Assembly (NCBI GenBank): GCA_007116155.1
Contig: SKJC01000002.1
Span: forward strand, 62,001 to 126,000
DNA from: Candidatus Babeliaceae bacterium
GTDB taxonomy: Bacteria; Babelota; Babeliae; Babelales; Babelaceae
Length of the DNA stretch: 64,000 nt
Direction: 5' to 3'
The position numbers were made by a program, and so were the translations under genes. The notes below the pieces were generated by a model. The model was not told the DNA's origin and did not search any database. It saw nothing but the letters and a program-made list of their open reading frames with translations. How positions within the stretch are numbered: the first letter of the stretch is position 1; every line of letters starts with the position of its first letter. Of this stretch, positions 35,160 to 44,372 are shown one piece after another.

Positions 35160-36590
35160 CTACTCAGATGCCCCAATGACGCCACCCTCTTTAACCGTGC
35201 GCTCATAAACCGCACCCATTAAACTTGCAATCAACGTCCAAACACCAATAACCCCACCAAAAAAGATACTATGGAGCGTAAAGGCAGAAACATACCCGTT
35301 ATTCAAGACAAACGCGGTAAAAATATTATATCCACTACCTGAAGCCTTTGCCAACTTAGCACCAAACCCATCAATCCAGGTTTTTGCTTTAAATTTTGTC
35401 GCCTTTGTTGTTGGAATATAAAGACTCTCTCGCAAGGGCCCCGCAATACCATAATTAACTGCGCGCATAACAATGTAAGCAACACCAATAGAAAGAAAGC
35501 CATCAAGCCAAAGATACGCCAAAATAATTCCACCCGTTACTAATGGTATTACCATCAAGCTTTTCCGTACCCCTAGGTGTGAAACTAAGGTGCGCGCACC
35601 AACAACAACCACGACAAATCCAGCAAATTGCACAAAAAAGATCTGTCCAAAGAGATATGCACCCAACTTTGCTACCGATCCTGCAGCGATATCTTTTCCC
35701 ACACCAAGTCGAACGTAATTAAAACTCACATTGACCACTTCCCAAAAGAAGCTAAGGAGGAAAATACCAAAGACATACGGATAGCGAACTAAGACATAAA
35801 TACCTGAACCCATGCCTGACAAAACATCCCAAAAAGAAGTTTTTTGCCCAACCTGGTCATGTATCTTTTGCTGACGCTTTTCATATTGATATGCCTTTTC
35901 ATACCCATGCAAATGATTTTTGGGAACAACTCGAACCAAAATAAAACAAAAAAGAGGAATCAGCGAAAGTAATAACGCTGCAACAACCATAAGAACCTGA
36001 TAACTGGCAACATCAGAGATCATACAAGCGCCAACGCACTGATAAGTTAAGAAATACCATGCCCCAAGAGCTGTAACCATTCCACCCAAAAGCTTCATCG
36101 CTGTTAATGTTACATAGCTACTTTTTACTGAATCTGGCTTCATTACAGAGTTTACAAACGCCCAAATGACGCTTACTAAAAAAGGCGAATATCCCTCAAC
36201 AAAAAAATAAAAAATCCAGCCAAACCAACGATCAGCGCCTTGATCTGTGTTTCCCAGGCCAATAGTTGGATGCCCAAAATAATATGCGCAAATCAGGCCA
36301 CCAAAAGTATAGATCAAAGAAACAAGCATTAACACTTGGTGCCGCTTTAAGAGATCAACCATTCGAGAGTATAAAAACACCAACGGAATCAGAACAAAAA
36401 TCGACCAAAATTTTGCGGCAGGAACATACTCATAACCAACAATCTGCATAAAAACAGAGTCTTTCAACTCCTTGGCAAGCGTATAACTACCAATCGCAAC
36501 AAAAAAAGACAAGCCTAGCAAAAGTACTTTTTTCTGCTCTAGGGGATCATCACCAAATAACAATGTATACAATGAACGCAACAGCTTCAT
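35160..36590 (-). CDS. tlc: ATP/ADP translocase (NTT family), copy 1
   Basis: Nucleotide carrier of the Rickettsia/Chlamydia/plastid type, which exchanges host ATP for ADP or imports nucleotides. The 476-residue protein has about 12 membrane helices and the family start FFVAIGSYTLAKELKDSVFMQIVG. Later family segments are YSRMVDLLKRHQVL, EVVNVSFNYVRLGV and LYIPTTKATKFKAKTWIDGFG. AAGGA lies before the ATG. It is closest to copy 2 next door (shared KELKDSVF/KELKDTVF and PTTKxTKFKAKxWIDxFG). Which nucleotides it carries cannot be read from sequence. Confidence 0.93.
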   Translation of the reverse strand: MKLLRSLYTLLFGDDPLEQKKVLLLGLSFFVAIGSYTLAKELKDSVFMQIVGYEYVPAAKFWSIFVLIPLVFLYSRMVDLLKRHQVLMLVSLIYTFGGLICAYYFGHPTIGLGNTDQGADRWFGWIFYFFVEGYSPFLVSVIWAFVNSVMKPDSVKSSYVTLTAMKLLGGMVTALGAWYFLTYQCVGACMISDVASYQVLMVVAALLLSLIPLFCFILVRVVPKNHLHGYEKAYQYEKRQQKIHDQVGQKTSFWDVLSGMGSGIYVLVRYPYVFGIFLLSFFWEVVNVSFNYVRLGVGKDIAAGSVAKLGAYLFGQIFFVQFAGFVVVVVGARTLVSHLGVRKSLMVIPLVTGGIILAYLWLDGFLSIGVAYIVMRAVNYGIAGPLRESLYIPTTKATKFKAKTWIDGFGAKLAKASGSGYNIFTAFVLNNGYVSAFTLHSIFFGGVIGVWTLIASLMGAVYERTVKEGGVIGASE

Positions 36591-36684
36591 AAATCATATC
36601 CTTACCAAATATTTTCACCCTCAGAACAAACAAAAAACTTGTCGCTCGCTCCGAAATTATCTATGCATGCAAAAAAGAAAAGAT

Positions 36685-36706
36685 CTGGCAGTCCGTGGAC
36701 TGCCAG
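36685..36706 (-). terminator. Terminator after translocase copy 2
   Basis: The inverted repeat CTGGCAGTCC/GGACTGCCAG is almost loopless. On the minus strand it is followed by ATCTTTTCTTTTTT, a clear U-tract. It separates copy 2 from copy 1, so copy 1 probably has its own promoter in 36591-36684. Confidence 0.8.
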
Positions 36707-36771
36707 CAATAAACCAACCTGATATGTTAATTGTGACGGAACTATAGAAAAAAAGCAAATTAATCCGAGGA

Positions 36772-38211
36772 CTAAGCATCAACACCAATAACTTCGTTAT
36801 TAGCGACAACACGCTCATATTTCTTACCAAGCAATCCCGCGACAACCACCCAAAACGTAATAATAATTCCGTAAAACACAACGCTTAATGAAAATGCGCC
36901 AATCAAACCAGACGCAATAATATCTTGGGATAAAATAATATAGGTACTACCCGTTGCCTTAGCAATTTTAGAACCAAAGCTGTCAATCCAAGATTTCGCT
37001 TTAAATTTGGTATCCTTAGTTGTCGGGATATATAATCCTTCACGCAGCGGATATGCAAACGCATAATTAAAGGCACGCATAATAACAAACGCGATCCAAA
37101 TCGGTAACACACCACCCGAGAGCAAATAGGTGAATATAACACTACCAATAGCCAGAGGTATCATAACCAAACTTCTACGCATACCAATGAACGATACCAA
37201 TGTTTTTGTTCCGACAAGAACAATAACCAAGCCAATAAGATGCATAAAGAACACCTGACTAAAAAGATCTGCGCCCATACCCGCAACACTTTTTGCCGCT
37301 TCTCGAACAACACCCAAGCGCATGTAATTATACGTTGAATTAACAATATCCCAGAAAAAAAGCATCAAGAATATTCCAAACACATAGGGGTATCGCAAAA
37401 TCACCCAAAGGCCCGAAAGCATGCCACGCGCCGTCCTCCAAACCTCTCCCCAAAACCCAAGCTTTGCTTCTTGCGCTTTCTTTTCTTGCTTGTCATGAAC
37501 ATATGCTTTTTTATAACCCTGCATATGAGAATGAGGGATAATGCGAACTAAATACAGAGTTAAAAGAGGAACAGCCAACAACAATAACGCCATACCCGTA
37601 AAAATAAACTGGTACATACGCGCATCTGAACAATACGTACTGCAAGAACACTGAAGCTTTAACAAAAACCACGCCAGGCTCGCCGTCGCCATACCACCAA
37701 TTTTAGAAGCAATGGTAAGAGTAATATAGCCATTCTTCACACTGTCAGGCGTTGTAATGGAATTTACAAATGACCAAAGAACACTCAACACAAATGGAGA
37801 ATATGCCTCACAAAAAAAATAGAAAACCCAGCCAAAAACACGGTTATAAGCCGCATCAGTATTAGACAAACCAATTACCGGATGCCCAAGAAGATACGCT
37901 AAAACTAAGCCAACCAACGCATACATTGTGGCCATAAAGACAAGCAACTGATAGCGATGTAAAACATCAACTAACCGAGAATAAAAGAAAACTAAAGGAA
38001 TAAGTAAAAAAATGGCCATAATCTTTGCTTTGGGCTGGTAATCAAGCCCAACAACCGATATAAAAACAGTATCTTTCAACTCTTTAATTACTGTATATCC
38101 ACCAATAGTCGCGAAAAAGGAAAACACCAACACAAAGATCTTTTTACGCTCTATCGGATCTTCCCCAAAAAATGCCGATATTAACGAATTTAAACGGCCC
38201 GATAAAATCAT
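36772..38211 (-). CDS. tlc: ATP/ADP translocase (NTT family), copy 2
   Basis: A 479-residue polytopic carrier of the same family as copy 1. The start reads FATIGGYTVIKELKDTVFISVVG; diagnostic internal segments are YSRLVDVLHRYQLL, DIVNSTYNYMRLGVV and YIPTTKDTKFKAKSWIDSFGSK. GGGGAG precedes the ATG. Terminators on both sides suggest its own transcript. Divergence from copy 1 in the loop regions suggests an old duplication and perhaps different substrates, as in Chlamydia and other intracellular bacteria with several NTTs. Confidence 0.93.
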   Translation of the reverse strand: MILSGRLNSLISAFFGEDPIERKKIFVLVFSFFATIGGYTVIKELKDTVFISVVGLDYQPKAKIMAIFLLIPLVFFYSRLVDVLHRYQLLVFMATMYALVGLVLAYLLGHPVIGLSNTDAAYNRVFGWVFYFFCEAYSPFVLSVLWSFVNSITTPDSVKNGYITLTIASKIGGMATASLAWFLLKLQCSCSTYCSDARMYQFIFTGMALLLLAVPLLTLYLVRIIPHSHMQGYKKAYVHDKQEKKAQEAKLGFWGEVWRTARGMLSGLWVILRYPYVFGIFLMLFFWDIVNSTYNYMRLGVVREAAKSVAGMGADLFSQVFFMHLIGLVIVLVGTKTLVSFIGMRRSLVMIPLAIGSVIFTYLLSGGVLPIWIAFVIMRAFNYAFAYPLREGLYIPTTKDTKFKAKSWIDSFGSKIAKATGSTYIILSQDIIASGLIGAFSLSVVFYGIIITFWVVVAGLLGKKYERVVANNEVIGVDA

Positions 38212-38311
38212 AGCTCCCCGCCTCTTTCTTAAAACAACCCTCTAATTAAGCTCGCCAAAAAACAAGCCCATACCTAACACCCCACTACTACTCACCAATT
38301 TTTATTCAAAA

Positions 38312-38344
38312 AGAGGCCTCTAAGAAATAATCTTAGAGGCCTCT
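38312..38344 (-). terminator. Terminator after translocase copy 3
   Basis: Perfect 14-bp stem AGAGGCCTCTAAGA/TCTTAGAGGCCTCT with a 5-base loop. The minus strand continues TTTTTG. Confidence 0.85.
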
Positions 38345-38372
38345 CTATATTCATCTTTAATACACCGCGAAA

Positions 38373-39836
38373 TTAACAAACAATCTCGTTGTTTTCCACC
38401 GCGTACGTTGCCTTGCGACCAAGAAAGAGTGCAACAATAGCCCAAATAGCACTTACACCCAACACCATAAAGAGCATTGCCAACCCGGTACCCCCAACAA
38501 AACCTTGAATCAACGACCCCCCTGCCTTGGCGCCACGAGAACCAAAAGAGTCAATCCACGCCTTAGATTTATACCGAGCTTCCTGAGAAACAGGTATAAA
38601 GAGCTGCTCCTTAGAAGGCTGCCCGAAAGCATAATTAATACCCTTAGATGCAACCATGACATAAAATGCAATATCAACAACAGGATAAGCAAACATAAAG
38701 AAAGCATTAAACGCCATTAAAAAGGGCAGCGCCACCAGAGAAAGCGTAAGCCCAATACGTCTTCCTATATTTCCAACGCCCAACAAGAGCGAGACTAAAG
38801 CTAATACACCGACCCAAACACCAAAATCAGATGTCCATTGCGCATACGCCGCTTTATTGCCCAGCGTAGCCTCTTGTATTAAAATCTTAAATCGCAAATC
38901 AAAAACAGTAGCAATAACTTCAAAAGCAGTTATCCAGATAAAGATCCCCAATAAAAATGGCTGCGATAAAAAGAGCTTCAATCCATCGATTATTCCAGGC
39001 TTATTTTTCTTTTCTGCGCCACTTTTTGCCTGATAGCCAGCCATTTCAGCTTTTGGAATATACCACATAATAAACCAGACTAACGCTGGAATCAACAGAA
39101 CCGCTAAAGCAGCAACATAAAAAATCTGTGGAACACTAAAAAGATCAGCAACCACACCCGTCATTTTTGATCCCAAAATAGCACCAAGCTGACCAAATGT
39201 TGCGGTAATATAAAATGCCTTTTTTCCAGCCTGTGGCGTTGTTGTATCAGCCATAAACGAATAGAAAAGCACCACTGTTAACGAACCAAAACTTTCAATG
39301 ACCACATAAGAGAGCCAGCCTAAAAGGCCAATTCTATTAGCCATAGGAGCATTGTAACCATACACTGGACTCATAGCAAAGTAACCAAGCAAAACAAACA
39401 GGGCTATATAAATTGCCGAGACAGCATAAAACATGCGATGGCGAGGAAATAAGTCAATCAAATAACTATAAATACCAACAAGCGGGAAAATCACCAACAA
39501 TGAGATAATTTTCGCGATCCAGGTCGCCTGCGACCCGACTGGAACAGGATAGTTTTTCCCGAAAAGCGCAAAAAATCTTATGACCCCTCGAACGACAAAA
39601 TCTCCCTCAACAATAAGCTCATTAAACATCGGATCTTTTGCACAGCGCAGCAACCAGTAGACACCAATAATAAAGAAGAATAAAACACCATATGAGACAA
39701 ATTTCTTCACTTCGGCCTTGGTGAAATCACCATAGATATAACGAAGCACGCTCTGCAACAGACCTGTTGCAGAGCCAACGGCGACAACCGCCAGGCTAGC
39801 AATTGTTGCTAATGCGCCAAATAAAAAACTACTCAT
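38373..39836 (-). CDS. tlc: ATP/ADP translocase family protein, divergent copy 3
   Basis: From the ATG at 39836 (AAAGGA 9 bases upstream) the protein has 487 residues with about 12 membrane helices. It keeps the family frame, but motifs differ from copies 1 and 2: LLRCAKDPMFNELIVEG in place of KELKDSVF, YSYLIDLFPRHRMF, and FIPVSQEARYKSKAWIDSFGSRG in place of PTTKxTKFKAK. This suggests a different substrate or exchange mode. The longer frame starts with TTG at 39857. It is the first of the three genes in transcription order. Confidence 0.9.
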   Translation of the reverse strand: MSSFLFGALATIASLAVVAVGSATGLLQSVLRYIYGDFTKAEVKKFVSYGVLFFFIIGVYWLLRCAKDPMFNELIVEGDFVVRGVIRFFALFGKNYPVPVGSQATWIAKIISLLVIFPLVGIYSYLIDLFPRHRMFYAVSAIYIALFVLLGYFAMSPVYGYNAPMANRIGLLGWLSYVVIESFGSLTVVLFYSFMADTTTPQAGKKAFYITATFGQLGAILGSKMTGVVADLFSVPQIFYVAALAVLLIPALVWFIMWYIPKAEMAGYQAKSGAEKKNKPGIIDGLKLFLSQPFLLGIFIWITAFEVIATVFDLRFKILIQEATLGNKAAYAQWTSDFGVWVGVLALVSLLLGVGNIGRRIGLTLSLVALPFLMAFNAFFMFAYPVVDIAFYVMVASKGINYAFGQPSKEQLFIPVSQEARYKSKAWIDSFGSRGAKAGGSLIQGFVGGTGLAMLFMVLGVSAIWAIVALFLGRKATYAVENNEIVC

Positions 39837-40041
39837 TGTGTAGCGTCCTTTCTTCAAAAAGAAAAATCAGTATCTTACTAACATAATTTAATTATTACAG
39901 TCATGATTGCCGTAAAAATGTGTAATTATTGCCTCTCACTATTCAAAAGACAACAGCTAAAATTAGTATACCGAAAAAAAAAATCGTGTATACGGATCGA
40001 AAAAGAGAATCACGCCGCCTGATTGATGCTATACAAAATGT

Positions 40042-40108
40042 CTTAGTCTGTTAGACTAAGATCTTGACAAAAGCCGTACAAAACATTGTTGATGTGCCCT
40101 TGGCACAT
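40042..40108 (+). promoter_or_regulatory. Putative lon control region with two palindromes
   Basis: A perfect palindrome CTTAGTCT-gtt-AGACTAAG (40042-40060) ends three bases before a -35-like TTGACA (40064-40069). A weak -10 lies near 40085-40090. A second palindrome ATGTGCC-ctt-GGCACAT (40092-40108) sits at the expected transcript start. Neither matches the CIRCE element. The first resembles HspR-type sites only loosely (CTTGAGT-N7-ACTCAAG). Confidence 0.45.
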
Positions 40109-40131
40109 TACTGAATACATAAAGAATCCAT

Positions 40132-42531
40132 ATGACTAAAACACTACTGCCACACCAAGAAGAAACCTTTCAAACAACAGAACTTGATACCCTTACCCAG
40201 CTACCACTTGTTCCGCTTAAAAACGTTGTCCTTTTCCCGGGTAGCGTCATTCCCCTCATTATTGGACGCCCTCGATCCATTGCATCCATTGAATACGCCG
40301 TGGCACACAAACAAGATATTTGCCTCCTTACACAAATAACAAGTGCGATCGAAGACCCAGCAGAAGGCGACCTTTTCTCGGTCGGAACACGCGCAAGCAT
40401 CTTGCAAGTCCTTCCCATGGCAAAAGGAACCATTAAAGTTTTGCTTGAAGGAAAATCTCGCTTTGCCGTTGAATCCACCGCTATGCACGAAGGAATCTGG
40501 AAGGCAACCGGAAGTATAATTCGATATACCGATACCCAGACAGAACCGGAAATTCAGGCTTTGTGGCGACGAGTCAAACAGGTATACAAATCCTACGCAA
40601 ACCTTCACGCCCAAAATCAAAACAACCTGGCACATAATTTACAGGAGTTTGAAGATGTGGCCGTCGGAGTCGATACACTTTGCGCGCACAACAATCTTGG
40701 TTTCAAAGAAAAGCAGGTATTGCTTGAAGCCCCATCATTATATAACCAGCTTCTTATACTTATCGAGCTTTTAGAGCGTGAAATTGAGATTGTAAAAATA
40801 GAAGAACGTATTCGTGGTCGTGTACAAACACAAGTTGAAAAAAATCAGCGCGAATACTATCTCCACGAGCAGATAAAAGCCATTAATAAAGAGCTTGGCC
40901 GTGATGATCAAGATGCAGAGCAACGCGCGCTCGAGCAAAAAATTGAAAAAGCGAAACTTCCACCAGATGTACGTACCAAAGTAGAACGTGAGTTGCGACG
41001 ACTTGAACAGATGCCACCACTTTCTTCAGAGGGCACGGTGAGCCGAACGTATATTGATTGGATACTCCAATTACCCTGGCACAAAGAGAGTAAAGATCGC
41101 ATTAGCTTGGCACAAGCAGAGAAAATATTAGATCGCGACCACTTTGGATTACAAAAAGTCAAAGAGCGTATTTTAGAATTTATCGCAGCAAAAAAATTTA
41201 ATCCTAATCTTTCTCGCGCACCGATTATCTGTCTCGTCGGCCCTCCCGGTGTTGGCAAAACGTCCCTTGCTCGTTCTGTCGCGCAAGCATTAGGTCGCGA
41301 ATTTGCGCGCATTTCACTAGGCGGAACTCGTGATGAATCAGAAATTCGAGGTCATCGAAAAACCTACATTGGCGCCATGCCCGGTAAATTCATTCAAGCC
41401 CTAAGTAATTTAAAAACCATTAATCCGGTCATCCTTCTAGATGAAATCGACAAAATGTCACAAGACCTCTATGGTGACCCGGCTTCTGCGCTTTTAGAAG
41501 TGCTCGATCCGGAACAAAACAAAACATTCGTTGATAACTACCTGGAAATTTCTTACGATCTCTCACACACCATGTTCTTAGCAACAGCAAACAGTGCTGA
41601 CGGCATTCCATATGCCCTGTACGACCGCATGGAAGTAATCACACTCTCCAGTTACACAGAAGAAGAGAAACTGCAAATAGCCAAAAAGTTCTTGGTTCCT
41701 AAATTGTTAAAAGAATATAACCTTTCGGTAAAGCAGTGTGTTATTTCTCCCGAAATTATCACATTTATCATCGCCCACTACACCAAAGAAGCGGGTGTCC
41801 GGCAACTTGAGCGTATTCTTGCAAAACTAATTCGTAAGGTAATTACACAATTACTTGAATCCAATGCACCAAAAACATTCCGCATACAAAAGGAAAATTG
41901 TCGTTCATGGCTCGGAGCGCCGCTCTTTAAACGGCGTGCGCTGAGCGAACAAGAACAGATTATTGGCTGTGCAACCGGTCTTGCGTGGACTGAGCTCGGT
42001 GGCGACATTTTAGAAATTGAAGCAACGGTAGTTCCTGGCAAAGGAGAAGTCACACTTACTGGCCAATTAGGTGAAGTTATGCGCGAATCAGCACATGCGG
42101 CCTTGAGCTATATCAAATCAGTCAGTAAATCTCTTGATATTAACAAAGAATTCTTCAGCTCCCATGATATTCACGTGCATATCCCTGAAGGCGCAACACC
42201 AAAAGATGGACCATCTGCAGGTGTCGCGCTCTGTTGCGCCATGGTTTCGGCAATTACTAAGGCACCATTTAAACCACACATTGCAATGACCGGAGAAATT
42301 ACCCTTCGCGGACGAGTGCTAGCTGTGGGCGGTCTGAAAGAAAAGCTTATAGCTGCAGAGCAACACGGGATTACGACTGTGTTCCTCCCAGAAGAAAATC
42401 GAGAAGAAGTTGAGTTACTACAAAAAGAATTACACCTACAAGTAACTATCAACTTTGTCTCCCATGTACAATCGGTACTTGATGCAGTATTGTTACCAGT
42501 AGCAAAGCCTATAAAAAAATCTAAAAAATAG
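40132..42531 (+). CDS. lon: ATP-dependent protease Lon (LonA)
   Basis: Soluble AAA+ protease that degrades damaged and regulatory proteins. The 799-residue protein has the full LonA layout: N-terminal substrate domain (LPLVPLKNVVLFPGSVIPLIIGR), coiled region, AAA+ module with Walker A GPPGVGKT (370-377) and Walker B in PVILLDEIDK, and a C-terminal protease with the Ser-Lys dyad S695 (PKDGPSAGV) and K738 (GGLKEKL). A short Lys-rich tail ends the protein. It has its own control region and is followed by a small lipoprotein gene. Confidence 0.98.
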   Translation: MTKTLLPHQEETFQTTELDTLTQLPLVPLKNVVLFPGSVIPLIIGRPRSIASIEYAVAHKQDICLLTQITSAIEDPAEGDLFSVGTRASILQVLPMAKGTIKVLLEGKSRFAVESTAMHEGIWKATGSIIRYTDTQTEPEIQALWRRVKQVYKSYANLHAQNQNNLAHNLQEFEDVAVGVDTLCAHNNLGFKEKQVLLEAPSLYNQLLILIELLEREIEIVKIEERIRGRVQTQVEKNQREYYLHEQIKAINKELGRDDQDAEQRALEQKIEKAKLPPDVRTKVERELRRLEQMPPLSSEGTVSRTYIDWILQLPWHKESKDRISLAQAEKILDRDHFGLQKVKERILEFIAAKKFNPNLSRAPIICLVGPPGVGKTSLARSVAQALGREFARISLGGTRDESEIRGHRKTYIGAMPGKFIQALSNLKTINPVILLDEIDKMSQDLYGDPASALLEVLDPEQNKTFVDNYLEISYDLSHTMFLATANSADGIPYALYDRMEVITLSSYTEEEKLQIAKKFLVPKLLKEYNLSVKQCVISPEIITFIIAHYTKEAGVRQLERILAKLIRKVITQLLESNAPKTFRIQKENCRSWLGAPLFKRRALSEQEQIIGCATGLAWTELGGDILEIEATVVPGKGEVTLTGQLGEVMRESAHAALSYIKSVSKSLDINKEFFSSHDIHVHIPEGATPKDGPSAGVALCCAMVSAITKAPFKPHIAMTGEITLRGRVLAVGGLKEKLIAAEQHGITTVFLPEENREEVELLQKELHLQVTINFVSHVQSVLDAVLLPVAKPIKKSKK

Positions 42532-42569
42532 GCTTATAATTCTATATTTTTTATTCAAAGGATTATTAT

Positions 42570-42779
42570 ATGAACAAGGTATTATTTTCCGGATTACTTC
42601 TCGGCCTCTTGCTAATGGTTCCAGGTTGCTCGTTCTTCGGAAGCAAAAAACAGACTCCTGCGGCACCCGTAATGCCAGTTGAAGAAGTTATAGTTGTTGA
42701 AGAAGTCGTACAGCCAGAACAGATTGCTGAAATGCCTGCATCACCAATGCAACCATCAGACGATGCTGAATTAAAATAA
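42570..42779 (+). CDS. Small lipoprotein
   Basis: The 69-residue protein has a lipoprotein signal peptide with lipobox MVPGC (Cys at residue 20). After SFFGSKK comes a Pro/Glu/Val-rich tail (PVEEVIVVEEVVQPEQ), probably disordered. AAAGGA precedes the ATG. The function is unknown. It lies 38 bases after lon and is followed by a very strong hairpin, so it may be expressed from the lon promoter. Confidence 0.75.
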   Translation: MNKVLFSGLLLGLLLMVPGCSFFGSKKQTPAAPVMPVEEVIVVEEVVQPEQIAEMPASPMQPSDDAELK

Positions 42780-42788
42780 CAAGTTAAA

Positions 42789-42841
42789 AGATAGAGAAAA
42801 GAGAAAGGACAATATGATTGTCCTTTCTCTTTTCTCTATCT
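42789..42841 (+). terminator. Very long 25-bp hairpin after the lipoprotein gene
   Basis: A perfect 25-bp inverted repeat (42789-42813 and 42817-42841) with a 3-base loop ATG. The left arm is purine-only for most of its length (AGAGAAAAGAGAAAGGA). The 3' side is rich in T and C. It is the strongest hairpin in the window and probably acts as a terminator or 3' stabiliser. Confidence 0.75.
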
Positions 42842-42884
42842 ACGCATATCAAACCCCGATAATCACTAGCTTAAAAGTTATTCT

Positions 42885-43403
42885 ATGAAAATACTCTATG
42901 CGCCTTGGCGCAGCAGTTATGTAAAATTTGGCGGGAAAAAACCTAAAAAAGAATCCGGCGAGTGCCCGTTCTGCTCAAAATTTGAAAAAGGAACAGAACA
43001 CGACGCAGAGCATCTTATTCTGCGAAGATTCAAACACTGCGTGGTTATGCTTAATCTGCATCCTTATAATGCAGGGCACGTACTAGTTATTCCCTATATG
43101 CACGTTCCAGCACTCCATTTACTCACAAAAGAAATACGGACAGAACTCATAGAAGTAACGACTACGATAACAAAACTGTATCAAGAGCTATTTGCTTGTG
43201 ATGGACTTAATATGGGTTATAACAGCGGAAAAGCCTCAGGTGGAAGCGTTCCCGAACATATGCATATACACGTCCTGCCTCGCTTTATTGGTGATACCGG
43301 ATTTTTAGCAGCACTTGCGAACACCAAACCCATCTCATTTGAAATTAATACAGTCTATGCGCAGCTCAAAGAACCATTTGCACAACTGCAAATCGATTAC
43401 TAG
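42885..43403 (+). CDS. HIT family hydrolase (Ap4A phosphorylase-like)
   Basis: Histidine-triad nucleotide hydrolase/transferase. The 172-residue protein begins MKILYAPWRSSYV with CPFC, then LNLHPYNAGHVLVIPYMH, and the catalytic triad PEHMHIHVLPR (HxHxH). The pattern APWR near the N-terminus, CPFC and a C-terminal extension matches the bacterial Ap4A-phosphorylase-like HIT subgroup rather than the short HINT proteins. Substrate unproven. Confidence 0.9.
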   Translation: MKILYAPWRSSYVKFGGKKPKKESGECPFCSKFEKGTEHDAEHLILRRFKHCVVMLNLHPYNAGHVLVIPYMHVPALHLLTKEIRTELIEVTTTITKLYQELFACDGLNMGYNSGKASGGSVPEHMHIHVLPRFIGDTGFLAALANTKPISFEINTVYAQLKEPFAQLQIDY

Positions 43404-43414
43404 AAAAAATAAAT

Positions 43415-43438
43415 GAGGAGCGTAGTACTACGCTCCTC
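43415..43438. terminator. Bidirectional terminator between convergent genes
   Basis: A 24-base perfect palindrome, GAGGAGCGTAGT followed by its complement, lies between the HIT gene (plus) and the membrane protein gene (minus). Confidence 0.75.
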
Positions 43439-43478
43439 CTCATAAAAAGCCTCATACGTCCTTCCCGCTCAACACTGA

Positions 43479-44156
43479 TTACGCCACTCCTTCTTGCCAG
43501 AGAGTGTACAAAACAGCCGCAACGGCAAACATTGTCGGCAGAACAACAGCATACACCAATACCGCATATCCATGCGCAATAGCAAACAGGAACAACGGAA
43601 AAACCATTAATAAAAAGGTCATGGGGCCATGCCGTAAAAGAAGACGTATTGAGCGGACCAATGAAGAACCAAATAAAACAAAACCGTTTTTTTCCGGACT
43701 ATCAGCAACCATCAACATCCATAAACAAAACAACGGCCAGATAGGGAAAACAATAAAGAAGACCCAATATAACAACTGTATACCAATAATGACCAAACTA
43801 ACCCAAAGACCCCGATCTACAAAAAACCGCGGCAAAAAAGAAGCTTTCGGCGGATATATTGAGACCCGAACAATCAATAAAAGAACTAACCCATAAAAAG
43901 CCTCAACCAGCGATGAAATTAATGAAACATTAATAGGAATGTCCGCATACGGACCAACTTCATTAATATAAATCTCCCCTGCGGTATATATACGCAACAT
44001 AGACACCGCAAGCATCGCAAAAACAGCACCCCAAAACACCCAAGAATACCAAACATTCTGAAGACGTCGCCAAACAAAAAAAGCAAACCGCTTCCACCAA
44101 CTACCCGAACAGAGCAGCCAAATATCTTCTCGCCAGGCTGCCAATATTCCACCCAT
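43479..44156 (-). CDS. Polytopic membrane protein of unknown function
   Basis: Unrecognised 225-residue protein with about five membrane helices: WVFWGAVFAMLAVSML, LVEAFYGLVLLLIVRVSIY, LWVSLVIIGIQLLYWVFFIV, FPIWPLFCLWMLMV and a C-terminal hydrophobic stretch of about 40 residues that could span twice. The N-terminus is Trp/Arg-rich (DIWLLCSGSWWKRFAFFVWRR). GGAG lies 7 bases before the ATG. It is divergent from topA across a 216-base spacer. No motif suggests an enzyme. Confidence 0.75.
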   Translation of the reverse strand: MGGILAAWREDIWLLCSGSWWKRFAFFVWRRLQNVWYSWVFWGAVFAMLAVSMLRIYTAGEIYINEVGPYADIPINVSLISSLVEAFYGLVLLLIVRVSIYPPKASFLPRFFVDRGLWVSLVIIGIQLLYWVFFIVFPIWPLFCLWMLMVADSPEKNGFVLFGSSLVRSIRLLLRHGPMTFLLMVFPLFLFAIAHGYAVLVYAVVLPTMFAVAAVLYTLWQEGVA

Positions 44157-44281
44157 ACATTACTCCTCTACCATGCTACAGCCACCCCAAATACTCGATT
44201 AAAGTATCACGATATAACCATAAAAATACAACGCTCAAAACCCCACAAAAAATCCCAAGATTCTAAGAAAAACCAAAACCT

Positions 44282-44309
44282 TTGACTTTTTGTCAATACT
44301 ATGTATAGA
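44282..44309 (+). promoter_or_regulatory. Predicted promoter of topA
   Basis: TTGACT (44282-44287), a 16-base spacer and TATAGA (44304-44309). The -35 box is part of a small palindrome TTGAC-tttt-GTCAA. Confidence 0.6.
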
Positions 44310-44372
44310 TATGAGAAATAAGAATGATAACAAAAATTCGCATTCCCGCTTGCAGAGAGGACATCTGAAATC

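Noticed and set aside
42570-42779. Small lipoprotein as a possible Pal
   Set aside because: It has only a lipobox and a short Pro/Glu/Val-rich tail; the OmpA-type peptidoglycan-binding domain is absent.
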